The notes below the pieces were generated by a model that saw nothing but the letters and a program-made list of their open reading frames with translations, was not told the origin of the DNA and ran no database searches. Source: Hyphomicrobiales bacterium (GTDB lineage Bacteria; Pseudomonadota; Alphaproteobacteria; Rhizobiales; CAJQND01). From it: 64,000 nt of DNA. Positions 44,573 through 52,660 of this stretch are shown here, piece after piece. Within the stretch, counting starts at the first letter, position 1; the number at the start of each line of letters is the position of its first letter. The DNA lies in the NCBI GenBank assembly GCA_028285595.1, contig JANQOW010000070.1, forward strand, positions 1 through 64,000, read 5' to 3'. A program made the translations under genes and the position numbers.

Positions 44573-46987
44573 ATGAAATCGCAATACCGTGTAGCAATCA
44601 TTGGCGGGGGCGTTGTGGGCGCTTCGATCGCTTATCACCTCACCAAGCTCGGCTGGTCTGATGTGGCCATTTTGGAGCGCAGCGTGCTCACCGCCGGTTC
44701 ATCCTGGCATGCGGCGGGCGGCATCCATGCCTTGAACGCAGACCCCAACATTGCCGCGCTCCAAGCCTACACCATCGACGTTCTGGCTCAACTGGAAGAA
44801 GAGACCGGCCAGGCAACGGGGCTGCACATGACCGGCGGCATCACCTTTGCCTCCACACCGGACCGCTGGGAGTGGCTCCAGGCTGCGTACCGCGTGTTCC
44901 AAACCATGGGGATTGAAGATGTGCGGCTCATGAATGTGGAGGAGATGGTTGACGCCTGCCCCGTCATGAGCCCGGACAATGTGCTGGGAGGCATGTGGGC
45001 TGACCGCGAAGGATACGTGGACACAACCGGTGTTGTGCATGCCTATGCAAAGGGCGCGCGCAACCGTGGGGCTGATGTGATCGAACACAATCGTGTCGTG
45101 GAGCTTAACCAGCGGCCTGATTATTCCTGGGACGTGGTCACGGAAAAAGGCACCATTCACGCCGAACACGTCATTAACGCTGGGGGCTTGTGGGCAAAGC
45201 AAGTGGGCCGGATGGCTGGTTTGGATCTGCCGGTCTCCCCGCTTGAGCACCATTATCTTGTCACCGATGACGTTCCGGAAATCGCCAGTGCGGGGTTTGA
45301 GATGCCCATGATGGTCGATCTCGACGGCTTCACCTATGCGCGTCAGGACCAGAACGGCATGCTGGTGGGGATCTATGAGCTGGATCATCAGCATTGGAAT
45401 ATGGACGGCGCGCCCTGGGACTATGGCTTTGAGCTTGTCCAAGAAGACTTCGACCGCATTGAGCGGGAACTGGAGATCGGGTTCAACCGTTATCCGGCGT
45501 TGGCCAATGTGGGCATCAAGCGTTGGGTCAATGGCGCGTTCACCTTTACGCCGGATGGCAACCCGCTCGTAGGCCCCGTTCAGGGGGTTCCAAACTATTG
45601 GTGCGCTTGTGGGGTGATGGCCGGATTCCTTCAGGGTGGCGGTGTCGGCAAATCGCTGGCCGAATGGATGATCCACGGGGAGCCTGAAGGAGATATCTAC
45701 GGCATGGATGTGGGGCGCTACGGCGAGTTTGCGTCAAACCGCGAATACATCAAGCAAATGACCGGCCAATTCTACTCCCGCAGGTTCGTCATGAGTTACC
45801 CAAACGAGCAGCTTTGGGCCGGCCGGCCGCTTAAGAAGGCCCCCGCGTATGACGCCATGACTGACAACGGTGCCCGTTGGGGCGAAAGCTGGGGCTTGGA
45901 AGTTCCGATTTACTTTGCGCCAAAGGACTTTGAAGAGATCCCTACCCTAAAGCGGTCGAATGCCTTCGATATGGTGGGCGAAGAGTGCAAGAAAACGCGC
46001 GAAGGTGTGGGCCTCATCGACATTAGCGGTTTCTCCCGTTTCGAGATTACCGGGCCCAATGCTCAAAGCTGGCTAGATAAGGTGTGCGCCAGCCGCCTGC
46101 CCGGCCCCGGGCGCGCCCGGTTGGCGCCTCTGCTCACCGAAAGCGGGCGTTTAAAGGGCGACCTTACGGTGTTCAATTGGGGCGATGGCACGTGGTGGTT
46201 GATGGGGTCCTACTACTTGCGCTCATGGCATATGCGCTGGTTCCATGATCTGGCGGCAGACGGTGTTGAGGTGCGCGATATATCCGATCAAATCGTTGGC
46301 TTCGGTCTTGCGGGTCCTCAATCGCGCGATCTGTTACAAACGCTGACCCATCAGGACCTCTCCCACGAGGCATTGCCATTTATGGGCTGCATGGAGGTTG
46401 ATGTTGGACTTCTGCGCACCAAAGTAGGCCGACTATCCGTGGTGGGAGAGCTTGGGTACGAAATCAACTGCTCGGCCGCTGAACACATCACACTCTATCG
46501 CATGCTGAAAGAGGCCTCCGCCGGGTTTGATGCGGTTGAGTTCGGGTTCAATGCCATGAACTCCTTGCGTCTAGAAAAGAGCTTCGGAGTGTGGTCACGC
46601 GAGTTCATGTGGGGGTACACTCCCGCCATGACCGGTATGGACCGCTGGATTGACTGGCAAAAACAGGACTTTATCGGCCACAAGGCCGCGATGGCAGCGC
46701 GTGATGGCGGGCCGGCCGCGCAGCAGATTGTCACCCTCGAAGTGGACGCTTCGGATGCAGATGCGTCCGGCTACGAGCCAATCTGGCAAGGCGATAAACG
46801 GGTGGGCTATGTGACCTCCGGCGGATATGGCTATTGCGTAGACAAGTCGCTTGCCATGGCGCTCGTGGATGAGAGCTGCGCCACTGCGGGCACGGAGCTG
46901 GATGTACACATTGTGGGTGTGCTGCATAAAGCCCGTGTGATTGCAAACTCGCCCTACGATCCAAAAGGCACAAAGATGCGGGGTTGA
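44573..46987 (+). CDS. Dimethylglycine/sarcosine dehydrogenase-like FAD oxidoreductase with GcvT domain
   Basis: An 804-residue fusion. The N-terminal FAD domain (about 1-380) has the dinucleotide motif VAIIGGGVVGASIAYHL and GSSWHAAGG, whose His corresponds to the covalent FAD site of the DMGDH family. The C-terminal half is a GcvT/aminomethyltransferase module (FEITGPNAQSWLDKV, FGLAGPQSRDLL, GYTPAMTGM). Such enzymes demethylate N-methyl glycines and pass the one-carbon unit to tetrahydrofolate. GGAG lies eight bases before ATG 44573; GTG 44567 is in frame. The neighbouring betaine-type transporter supports a methylated amine substrate. Confidence 0.9.
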   Translation: MKSQYRVAIIGGGVVGASIAYHLTKLGWSDVAILERSVLTAGSSWHAAGGIHALNADPNIAALQAYTIDVLAQLEEETGQATGLHMTGGITFASTPDRWEWLQAAYRVFQTMGIEDVRLMNVEEMVDACPVMSPDNVLGGMWADREGYVDTTGVVHAYAKGARNRGADVIEHNRVVELNQRPDYSWDVVTEKGTIHAEHVINAGGLWAKQVGRMAGLDLPVSPLEHHYLVTDDVPEIASAGFEMPMMVDLDGFTYARQDQNGMLVGIYELDHQHWNMDGAPWDYGFELVQEDFDRIERELEIGFNRYPALANVGIKRWVNGAFTFTPDGNPLVGPVQGVPNYWCACGVMAGFLQGGGVGKSLAEWMIHGEPEGDIYGMDVGRYGEFASNREYIKQMTGQFYSRRFVMSYPNEQLWAGRPLKKAPAYDAMTDNGARWGESWGLEVPIYFAPKDFEEIPTLKRSNAFDMVGEECKKTREGVGLIDISGFSRFEITGPNAQSWLDKVCASRLPGPGRARLAPLLTESGRLKGDLTVFNWGDGTWWLMGSYYLRSWHMRWFHDLAADGVEVRDISDQIVGFGLAGPQSRDLLQTLTHQDLSHEALPFMGCMEVDVGLLRTKVGRLSVVGELGYEINCSAAEHITLYRMLKEASAGFDAVEFGFNAMNSLRLEKSFGVWSREFMWGYTPAMTGMDRWIDWQKQDFIGHKAAMAARDGGPAAQQIVTLEVDASDADASGYEPIWQGDKRVGYVTSGGYGYCVDKSLAMALVDESCATAGTELDVHIVGVLHKARVIANSPYDPKGTKMRG

Positions 46988-46993
46988 GGGGTC

Positions 46994-48013
46994 TTAAGAG
47001 ACTTTGCAGACAATCTTGCCGAAATGCTTGCCGGCGGGCAGCGAACTTAACGCTGCCCCAAGCTCATCCAGTTCATACTCCTGGTGGTCAATGACCGGCA
47101 CCGTGCCATGCTGTTCCATCGCGTCACACATGTCGTCGAGCAATTTCTTGCTTCCGAGCGTTACCCCTTGAAGCCGCACATGCCGGGTCACCACGCGCCC
47201 CAGACTGACGTCGGCACCGGCGCCGGAGAGCACGCCAATCAAGCTGATCAAACCACCAGGCCTGACCGCTGAGATTGATTTTTCCAAGGTGCCTGCTCCG
47301 CCCACCTCGACAACGTGATCAACGCCGTCAGCGCCTGAGATCCCGCGCGCCAGCTTGTGCCAGTCGGGCTCTGATCGATAGTTGATCAAGTGATCAGCGC
47401 CCATGGCCTTCACCTGCTCCAGCTTCGCATCGCTCGATGAAGTGACGATCACCTCGGCCCCATGCATCTTGGCAAACTGCAACGCGAAGAGGGAAACACC
47501 TCCGGTGCCTTGCAGTAAAATCAGGTCACCGGGCTTCACTCTGCCTTCCTCAACGATCGCATTCCAAGCTGTGACGGCAGCGCACGGCAAGGTAGCGGCC
47601 TGCGCAGCGTCCATATGGGCGGGTGCCTTGGTCACCGCCCTGGCAGGCACCAGAAACAGCTCCTGCGCTGTCCCATCAAGCGGACCCCCATGGGCACCGG
47701 CCTGATGAGCTGCATTTGTCGTGCCGTGGAGCCAGGTGCGGCTGTAGTTTGGAATCACCAAATCCCCCTCGGCAAGCCCCTCAACGCCGTCTCCGAGTGC
47801 GGCCACGGTCCCTGCACCATCGCATAACGGTACCAGCGGCAGGGTGCCGCCCATTCGGCCATATCCTCCATTGCTCATAATGAGATCGCGTGGATTGATG
47901 GAGACAACCTTCATGGCGATGACAATCTCCCCTACTCCTGGGGTTGGATCAGGGCGATCCTCGGCCACAAGGTTATCCGGGCCCCATGCGTCCTTTATGA
48001 CCATGGCCTTCAT
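46994..48013 (-). CDS. MDR-type alcohol dehydrogenase / quinone oxidoreductase
   Basis: A 339-residue NADPH-dependent oxidoreductase of the medium-chain dehydrogenase superfamily. Seen are the catalytic-domain motif VVSINPRDLIMSNGGYG and the nucleotide-binding segment LLQGTGGVSLFALQFAK. The C-terminal region is typical of quinone reductase-like MDRs. The four structural zinc Cys are absent and the catalytic zinc ligands are not evident, so it is likely zinc-free. It is the last gene of a minus-strand operon, overlapping the CoA-transferase gene by four bases and convergent with the dehydrogenase gene. Confidence 0.86.
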   Translation of the reverse strand: MKAMVIKDAWGPDNLVAEDRPDPTPGVGEIVIAMKVVSINPRDLIMSNGGYGRMGGTLPLVPLCDGAGTVAALGDGVEGLAEGDLVIPNYSRTWLHGTTNAAHQAGAHGGPLDGTAQELFLVPARAVTKAPAHMDAAQAATLPCAAVTAWNAIVEEGRVKPGDLILLQGTGGVSLFALQFAKMHGAEVIVTSSSDAKLEQVKAMGADHLINYRSEPDWHKLARGISGADGVDHVVEVGGAGTLEKSISAVRPGGLISLIGVLSGAGADVSLGRVVTRHVRLQGVTLGSKKLLDDMCDAMEQHGTVPVIDHQEYELDELGAALSSLPAGKHFGKIVCKVS

Positions 48014-49209
48014 TCCGTCTCTCCTTGCCCAAGGATCCCTTCAATCTCCTGGTCCAGGTAGCCCAGTTCCTTCAAGATTTCTGCGCCATGCTCGTCCAGT
48101 CGCGGTTGATGTTGGCGCACGGGAAGAACCTCACCATTCAGGCGGAACCCTGTGTCTAATGCCGTCAACTCGCCCTCTGTGGGATGACTTTGAGGCCTGA
48201 AGAACCCGGTGCTCACGAGCTGCTCATCCTGCGTCAGGTCCTCCAACCGGTTGACCGGACCGCATGGGATCTCGGCAGTTTTCAGGATGCTCAGCCACTC
48301 AGCGGTCGTGCGTGTTTCAAGCACTTCACCGGCAATGGAATAAAGCTCATCAGTGTTCTGCGAGCGCGCCCTCATGGTGGCAAACCGTGGGTCATCGCCA
48401 AGCTCTTGGCGTCCGGCAATCTCCCAAAACCGCTCCCATTGTTTGTCGGTGTACGCTAGCATGCAGATAAAACCATCGCGGGTGGGATGAGGCCGGCGCG
48501 CTGGAGACAAAGCACGAGGATAGCCGTATCCATCTTCAGGCGGATTGAAGATCATGCCGTGCTGATGCTCCAGAAGCGTATAAGCCGCCAGCCCTTCGAA
48601 CATGGCGGTTTCCAGATAAACTCCCTTGTCGGTGCGCAACCTTTGGACATAGGCCGCCAAAAGCCCTGTGCTCGCCAGGAGTGCTGCGGTTTTATCGGCA
48701 ATCACTGATGGAGAAAGCACCGGTGATCCATCGCGCGCAGTGAAGGTGCCGGCAAGGCCGGATTCTCCCTGGATCACATCGTCATAGGCCGGCCGGCCTC
48801 CATAAGGCCCCTCCTCCCGGTAGCCGTGCAGACCTCCATAGATGATCTTAGGGTTGCGCTTGAGGACACTGTCCGGATCAAACCCCAACGCAGCCATCTT
48901 TTGTGGGCGCACATTGTGGACCAGCATGTCCGCGCTATCGATTAGGCGCCACATGGCCTCCTTCGCCGCATCTTGCTTCAAATCGAGCATGATGGAGCGC
49001 TTGTTGCGATTGGCCCCCAGATATAGCGACGACATTCCAGGCGAACGTCCCGGTCCGATCGCCCTGGTCATATCTCCACCCGGCGGCTCGATCTTGATGA
49101 CGTCGGCGCCAAAGTCGCCCAGCATCATTGTGGTGTAGGGACCGAAGATCACGGTCGTCATATCGAGAACGCGAACGCCGGAAAGCGGCCATGAGGGAAT
49201 GCCTGACAT
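48010..49209 (-). CDS. CaiB/BaiF family CoA-transferase
   Basis: A 399-residue class III CoA-transferase that moves CoA between acyl-CoA and a free acid, without covalent phosphate intermediates. N-terminal motif VRVLDMTTVIFGPYTTMMLG, then IKIEPPGGD, NRNKRSIMLDLK and the catalytic Asp in AYDDVIQGESG. Members act on carnitine/crotonobetaine, bile acids, formyl and other acyl groups. It lies three bases after the acyl-CoA dehydrogenase gene, forming a CoA-ester activation and oxidation pair; the acid is unknown. Confidence 0.92.
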   Translation of the reverse strand: MSGIPSWPLSGVRVLDMTTVIFGPYTTMMLGDFGADVIKIEPPGGDMTRAIGPGRSPGMSSLYLGANRNKRSIMLDLKQDAAKEAMWRLIDSADMLVHNVRPQKMAALGFDPDSVLKRNPKIIYGGLHGYREEGPYGGRPAYDDVIQGESGLAGTFTARDGSPVLSPSVIADKTAALLASTGLLAAYVQRLRTDKGVYLETAMFEGLAAYTLLEHQHGMIFNPPEDGYGYPRALSPARRPHPTRDGFICMLAYTDKQWERFWEIAGRQELGDDPRFATMRARSQNTDELYSIAGEVLETRTTAEWLSILKTAEIPCGPVNRLEDLTQDEQLVSTGFFRPQSHPTEGELTALDTGFRLNGEVLPVRQHQPRLDEHGAEILKELGYLDQEIEGILGQGETE

Positions 49210-49212
49210 GCT

Positions 49213-50373
49213 CTAGTTCCGTTGCGAAAAGCGCCGCCCCACGAGCGCCGCGGCGATATTGGTTTTCTGAATGTCGATGGACCCTCCGGCAATGCCCCAG
49301 CCCCAGCCGTCACGCATCTTCTGTTCAATCGGATAGGCCGTGGAGTAGCCATAGCCCCCCATAATCTGCATAGCTTTGCCGGTCACTTCGCGCACGGCCT
49401 CGTTGGCAAAGCACTTGGCAATGGAACTGTCTGCCACTGAAGGCAACCCTGCTTCGGCATTCACCACAGCCCGGTAAAGCAAGAGCCGGGCTGCATCCAG
49501 TTTCATCTTCATTTCCGCCAGCGACATCTGCACCGCCTGAAAATCAACCAATGGTTTGCTGAACTGATGGCGCTCCTGAACATAAGCCAGCGCTTCATCA
49601 AAAGCTGATTGTGCGATCGCAAGGCTCATCGTTGTGTTGCCGCAACGCTCCAGGTCGAAGGCTTCCATGAGCTGGCGGAAGCCACCGGCGGGCACAATGA
49701 GGTGGTCCGCCGGCACGCGCACATTGTCAAAGAACATGTCCGCGCTCGGGATACCGCGAAACCCTAGCAGATATTCCTTCTTGCCAAAGGTGAAACCCTC
49801 GCTAGGCTTGCTCACGAGCAAAGCCCCGATGCCTTTTGCGCCCGGTTCATCAGACAGCTTGCAATAGACGACATAGTTGTCCGAATGCCCGCCGCCTGAG
49901 CACCATCGTTTGGTGCCGTTCAGCACATAGTGATCGCCATCCAAGACCGCATGTGTTTTCAGATCAGTAAGTGCGCTGCCCGCGTCCGGCTCGGACATGG
50001 CAACCGCCACAATGCTCTCGCCTGAACAGACCTTTGGAACAATACGCTGACGCAGTGTCTCAGGGGCAAAGTGTGCGATCGCCAGGATCGGTCCAAAGCA
50101 AGATTCAAACACGGGAAAGGCAACGGCAGCGGAAATCTTGGCAAGCTCCTCCAGCACGATCACCGCATCCAAATGTGATTGCCCGCCTCCCCCGTAGCGC
50201 TCCGGCAAGTTGAGACCCAAAAAACCCATCTCTGCATAAGACTTCACCACATCCGGCGGAACGGGTTCGTGTTGCTCCTCGCAGAAGGCCGCAACTTCAG
50301 GCAGTTCTGCACCGGCAAACTTCGCCACAGTCTCCTGCAGCGCCTTCTGCTCATCGCTCAACGTGAAATCCAT
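49213..50373 (-). CDS. Acyl-CoA dehydrogenase
   Basis: An FAD-dependent enzyme of 386 residues that introduces a 2,3 double bond into an acyl-CoA. Features: MDFTLSDEQKALQ, VAMSEPDAGSALTDLKT, GTKRWCSGG and QIMGGYGYSTAYPIE. At the usual C-terminal catalytic site (YEGT in short/medium-chain enzymes) the sequence is IAGGSIDIQ, with no Glu. An Asp-Leu-Glu-Arg motif (AFDLERCG) is placed like the catalytic Glu of isovaleryl- and long-chain types, which may supply the base. ATG 50373 is chosen. It sits 13 bases downstream of the aldolase gene. Confidence 0.9.
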   Translation of the reverse strand: MDFTLSDEQKALQETVAKFAGAELPEVAAFCEEQHEPVPPDVVKSYAEMGFLGLNLPERYGGGGQSHLDAVIVLEELAKISAAVAFPVFESCFGPILAIAHFAPETLRQRIVPKVCSGESIVAVAMSEPDAGSALTDLKTHAVLDGDHYVLNGTKRWCSGGGHSDNYVVYCKLSDEPGAKGIGALLVSKPSEGFTFGKKEYLLGFRGIPSADMFFDNVRVPADHLIVPAGGFRQLMEAFDLERCGNTTMSLAIAQSAFDEALAYVQERHQFSKPLVDFQAVQMSLAEMKMKLDAARLLLYRAVVNAEAGLPSVADSSIAKCFANEAVREVTGKAMQIMGGYGYSTAYPIEQKMRDGWGWGIAGGSIDIQKTNIAAALVGRRFSQRN

Positions 50374-50386
50374 AAGCCTTTGCTCT

Positions 50387-51409
50387 CTAGTCCAGGTGCT
50401 TGCGCAAAAAGGTGATAAGGGCCTCCGCAGCGGTCTCGTCCACATCCAGATGGGTCAGCAGCCGGATCCGCTTGTCCCCATAGGGCCCAATAATCAAACC
50501 CGCCTCCAACGCCAGAGCGGTGAGCAGTTGATCGTCTGGCCCACCATCCACAATGTCAAAGAAGATGATGTTCGTGGCGACCGGCGTGACGGACTTGACC
50601 ATTTGCATCTCGTTCAAGGCGGTCCCGATTTGAGCCGCCAAGGCGTGGTCATCGGCAAGCCGGCCCACATGATGATCAAGGGCGTAGAGACACATGGCGG
50701 CCAAAACGCCCGACTGACGCATAGCCCCGCCCCATTGCTGTTTAAACCGCCAGGCCTGTTCAATGAATTCGGCAGATCCCGCCAACACAGCTCCCACAGG
50801 AGCGCCCAGCCCTTTTGAGAAGTCGATCCAGCAACTGTCCATCCCTTGCGTGTATCGTTTGGCCGGCACACCGCTTGCCACCACAGCGTTCATGAGGCGC
50901 GCGCCGTCCATGTGCGTGATCAAATCATGCTCGCGTGCCACGGCCACGACCTCGTCAATCGCCTCTGGTGTCCAAATGGCCCCACCACCCAGATTGGCTG
51001 TCTGCTCCACTGAAACCATGCGGGTGTTGGGAAAGTACCTGGATTTGCCGCGAACGGCTGCGCGGACCTGTTCACCGGAGAACCGGCCAAGGTCACCATC
51101 CAAAGTTGACAATACGACACCACTCAGAGCGGCGGGACCGCCCCCCTCGAAATTGAGCACATGACAGGTGCGATCACAGATCACCTCATCGCCCGGCCGA
51201 CAATGGACGGCAATGGCGATTTCGTTGCACATGCTGCCGGACGGTAAGAACACCGCAGCCTCTTTGCCCAGAAGGTCGGCCACCCGTTCACACAAGGCGT
51301 TGGTTGTTGGGTCTTCGCCTTTCTGCTCATCGCCCACTTCAGCATCGAGCATGGCTTCACGCATGGCGCGTGTTGGCTTCGTCTTCGTGTCTGAGTAAAA
51401 GTCATGCAT
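50387..51409 (-). CDS. Low-specificity threonine aldolase family protein
   Basis: A 340-residue PLP enzyme that splits beta-hydroxy amino acids into glycine and an aldehyde. Fold type I features: YSDTKTKPTRAMREAM, EQTANLGGGAIWTPEAID, HMDGARLMNAVVA and the PLP Lys in WIDFSKGLGAPVG. The ATG at 51409 gives the family start. It is first in an operon with an acyl-CoA dehydrogenase, CoA-transferase and MDR enzyme. The related hydroxy-trimethyllysine aldolase of carnitine synthesis belongs to this or the SHMT group, so a quaternary substrate is possible but unproven. Confidence 0.9.
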   Translation of the reverse strand: MHDFYSDTKTKPTRAMREAMLDAEVGDEQKGEDPTTNALCERVADLLGKEAAVFLPSGSMCNEIAIAVHCRPGDEVICDRTCHVLNFEGGGPAALSGVVLSTLDGDLGRFSGEQVRAAVRGKSRYFPNTRMVSVEQTANLGGGAIWTPEAIDEVVAVAREHDLITHMDGARLMNAVVASGVPAKRYTQGMDSCWIDFSKGLGAPVGAVLAGSAEFIEQAWRFKQQWGGAMRQSGVLAAMCLYALDHHVGRLADDHALAAQIGTALNEMQMVKSVTPVATNIIFFDIVDGGPDDQLLTALALEAGLIIGPYGDKRIRLLTHLDVDETAAEALITFLRKHLD

Positions 51410-51572
51410 TGCCTGTGAGCTCCATTGCGAATCCAACCCTTGTGTTTGCACACAACCGCAGGTGAAATTGTTTGGCAACGTGAATCATGGACCAAAATTC
51501 TGCAAGCGTATTTCTGAGGGAGACAAATCAGCCTAACTCAGCCTATTGAATGGAAGGCAAGAGTCGAATGGG

Positions 51573-52655
51573 GTGAAAAAAGTGGCTGAAGCAGCGGCGT
51601 CCCCGGCGCTGGCGCAAAAACCCCGCGCCCGGCAAACCGCAAAGACGAGGCGCAGCGTGTGCTTTGTCACCGCTTCGATTGATGAAGCGGGGCGGTGCGT
51701 GCGCATGGCTGAAGGTCTGCAGACAAACGGCTACAGTGTGGCGCTTTACCGAACAGAAGAATTCTTAAGAGCGCCCAATCCCGATTTTGATGCTTACGTC
51801 TTCCACCACCCTACTGTGAACCATGCCCAGTTGCGTAGTGTGGTCGGCTCATTGGGCAATCTCAGGCGGATCCTCATATCCGATTGGGATTTGCCTCTGT
51901 TTTGTGACGAAATCTACGGGGCGGAGCAACCAGCGGGCCAATCCGGCGGCGCTCCGCTGAAAACCACCGACTACATTGCGGCCATGAAGCTGTTCAAGCG
52001 TCTCTCAGCGGCAACGCCTCCGCTGGCAGAGCTTGCGTCACTCTATCAGCCCGATGTGGAACTGATGACGGTGCCGGAGAGCATAACCCCGCGCCTTAAG
52101 GGCTTGAGCGATGTGCTCCAGCTGCCGGTGGCGCCGCGCAATCCCAAATCGCTTGGATTTGTGGCCAGAACCCAACATTCGGCGCTCGACCTTGCCATGA
52201 TCTATGACCTTCTGTTCAAGATCATCTCTGAGGACAGCGCGTGCACGCTCACCATCTTTGGATCTGTGGAACTGCCCGGCCCGCTGCTCACGCACCCCCG
52301 GGTGAAGCATGAGGCGCCGGTGGCCAAGCAGGCGCCGGAATTGGATCTGGCAAAGGTGGCCTGCATCATCGATCCACATGCAAATACGAAAAGGGACCGT
52401 TGTGTGTCGCGGATCGGGTTCTTGCAGGCCTCGCTCGCCGGTTGCCAATATGTGTCCAGTCGGCTTCCGGATCTGTCGCAGCTTGATGCGCCTAATCTCA
52501 GGCTGGCGACCACTCAATCTGAATGGCATGACCATATTCAAGCCGCGCTTGCCGCCGCACAAAGCCTCAGGGCGGCACGTTCGGCCGCGTCCTACGCAAA
52601 GAAGACACATGCCACAACCACCATCTTGAGCCAATTCCAGAGCTTTCTCGCCTGA
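51573..52655 (+). CDS. Putative glycosyltransferase or glycan-related protein
   Basis: A protein of about 360 residues with a two-domain Rossmann-like layout. The N-terminal part (VCFVTASIDEAGRCVRMAEG, YSVALYRTEEF) and the C-terminal part (GFVARTQHSALDLAMI, LTIFGSVELPGP, VACIIDPHANTKRDRCVSRIG) recall GT4-like glycosyltransferases. The key E-x7-E motif is not clear. The start is uncertain among TTG 51546, GTG 51573 and GTG 51582. Five bases separate it from the next gene, a glycan polymer-type protein, so they form a pair. Confidence 0.6.
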   Translation: MKKVAEAAASPALAQKPRARQTAKTRRSVCFVTASIDEAGRCVRMAEGLQTNGYSVALYRTEEFLRAPNPDFDAYVFHHPTVNHAQLRSVVGSLGNLRRILISDWDLPLFCDEIYGAEQPAGQSGGAPLKTTDYIAAMKLFKRLSAATPPLAELASLYQPDVELMTVPESITPRLKGLSDVLQLPVAPRNPKSLGFVARTQHSALDLAMIYDLLFKIISEDSACTLTIFGSVELPGPLLTHPRVKHEAPVAKQAPELDLAKVACIIDPHANTKRDRCVSRIGFLQASLAGCQYVSSRLPDLSQLDAPNLRLATTQSEWHDHIQAALAAAQSLRAARSAASYAKKTHATTTILSQFQSFLA

Positions 52656-52660
52656 TTTAT

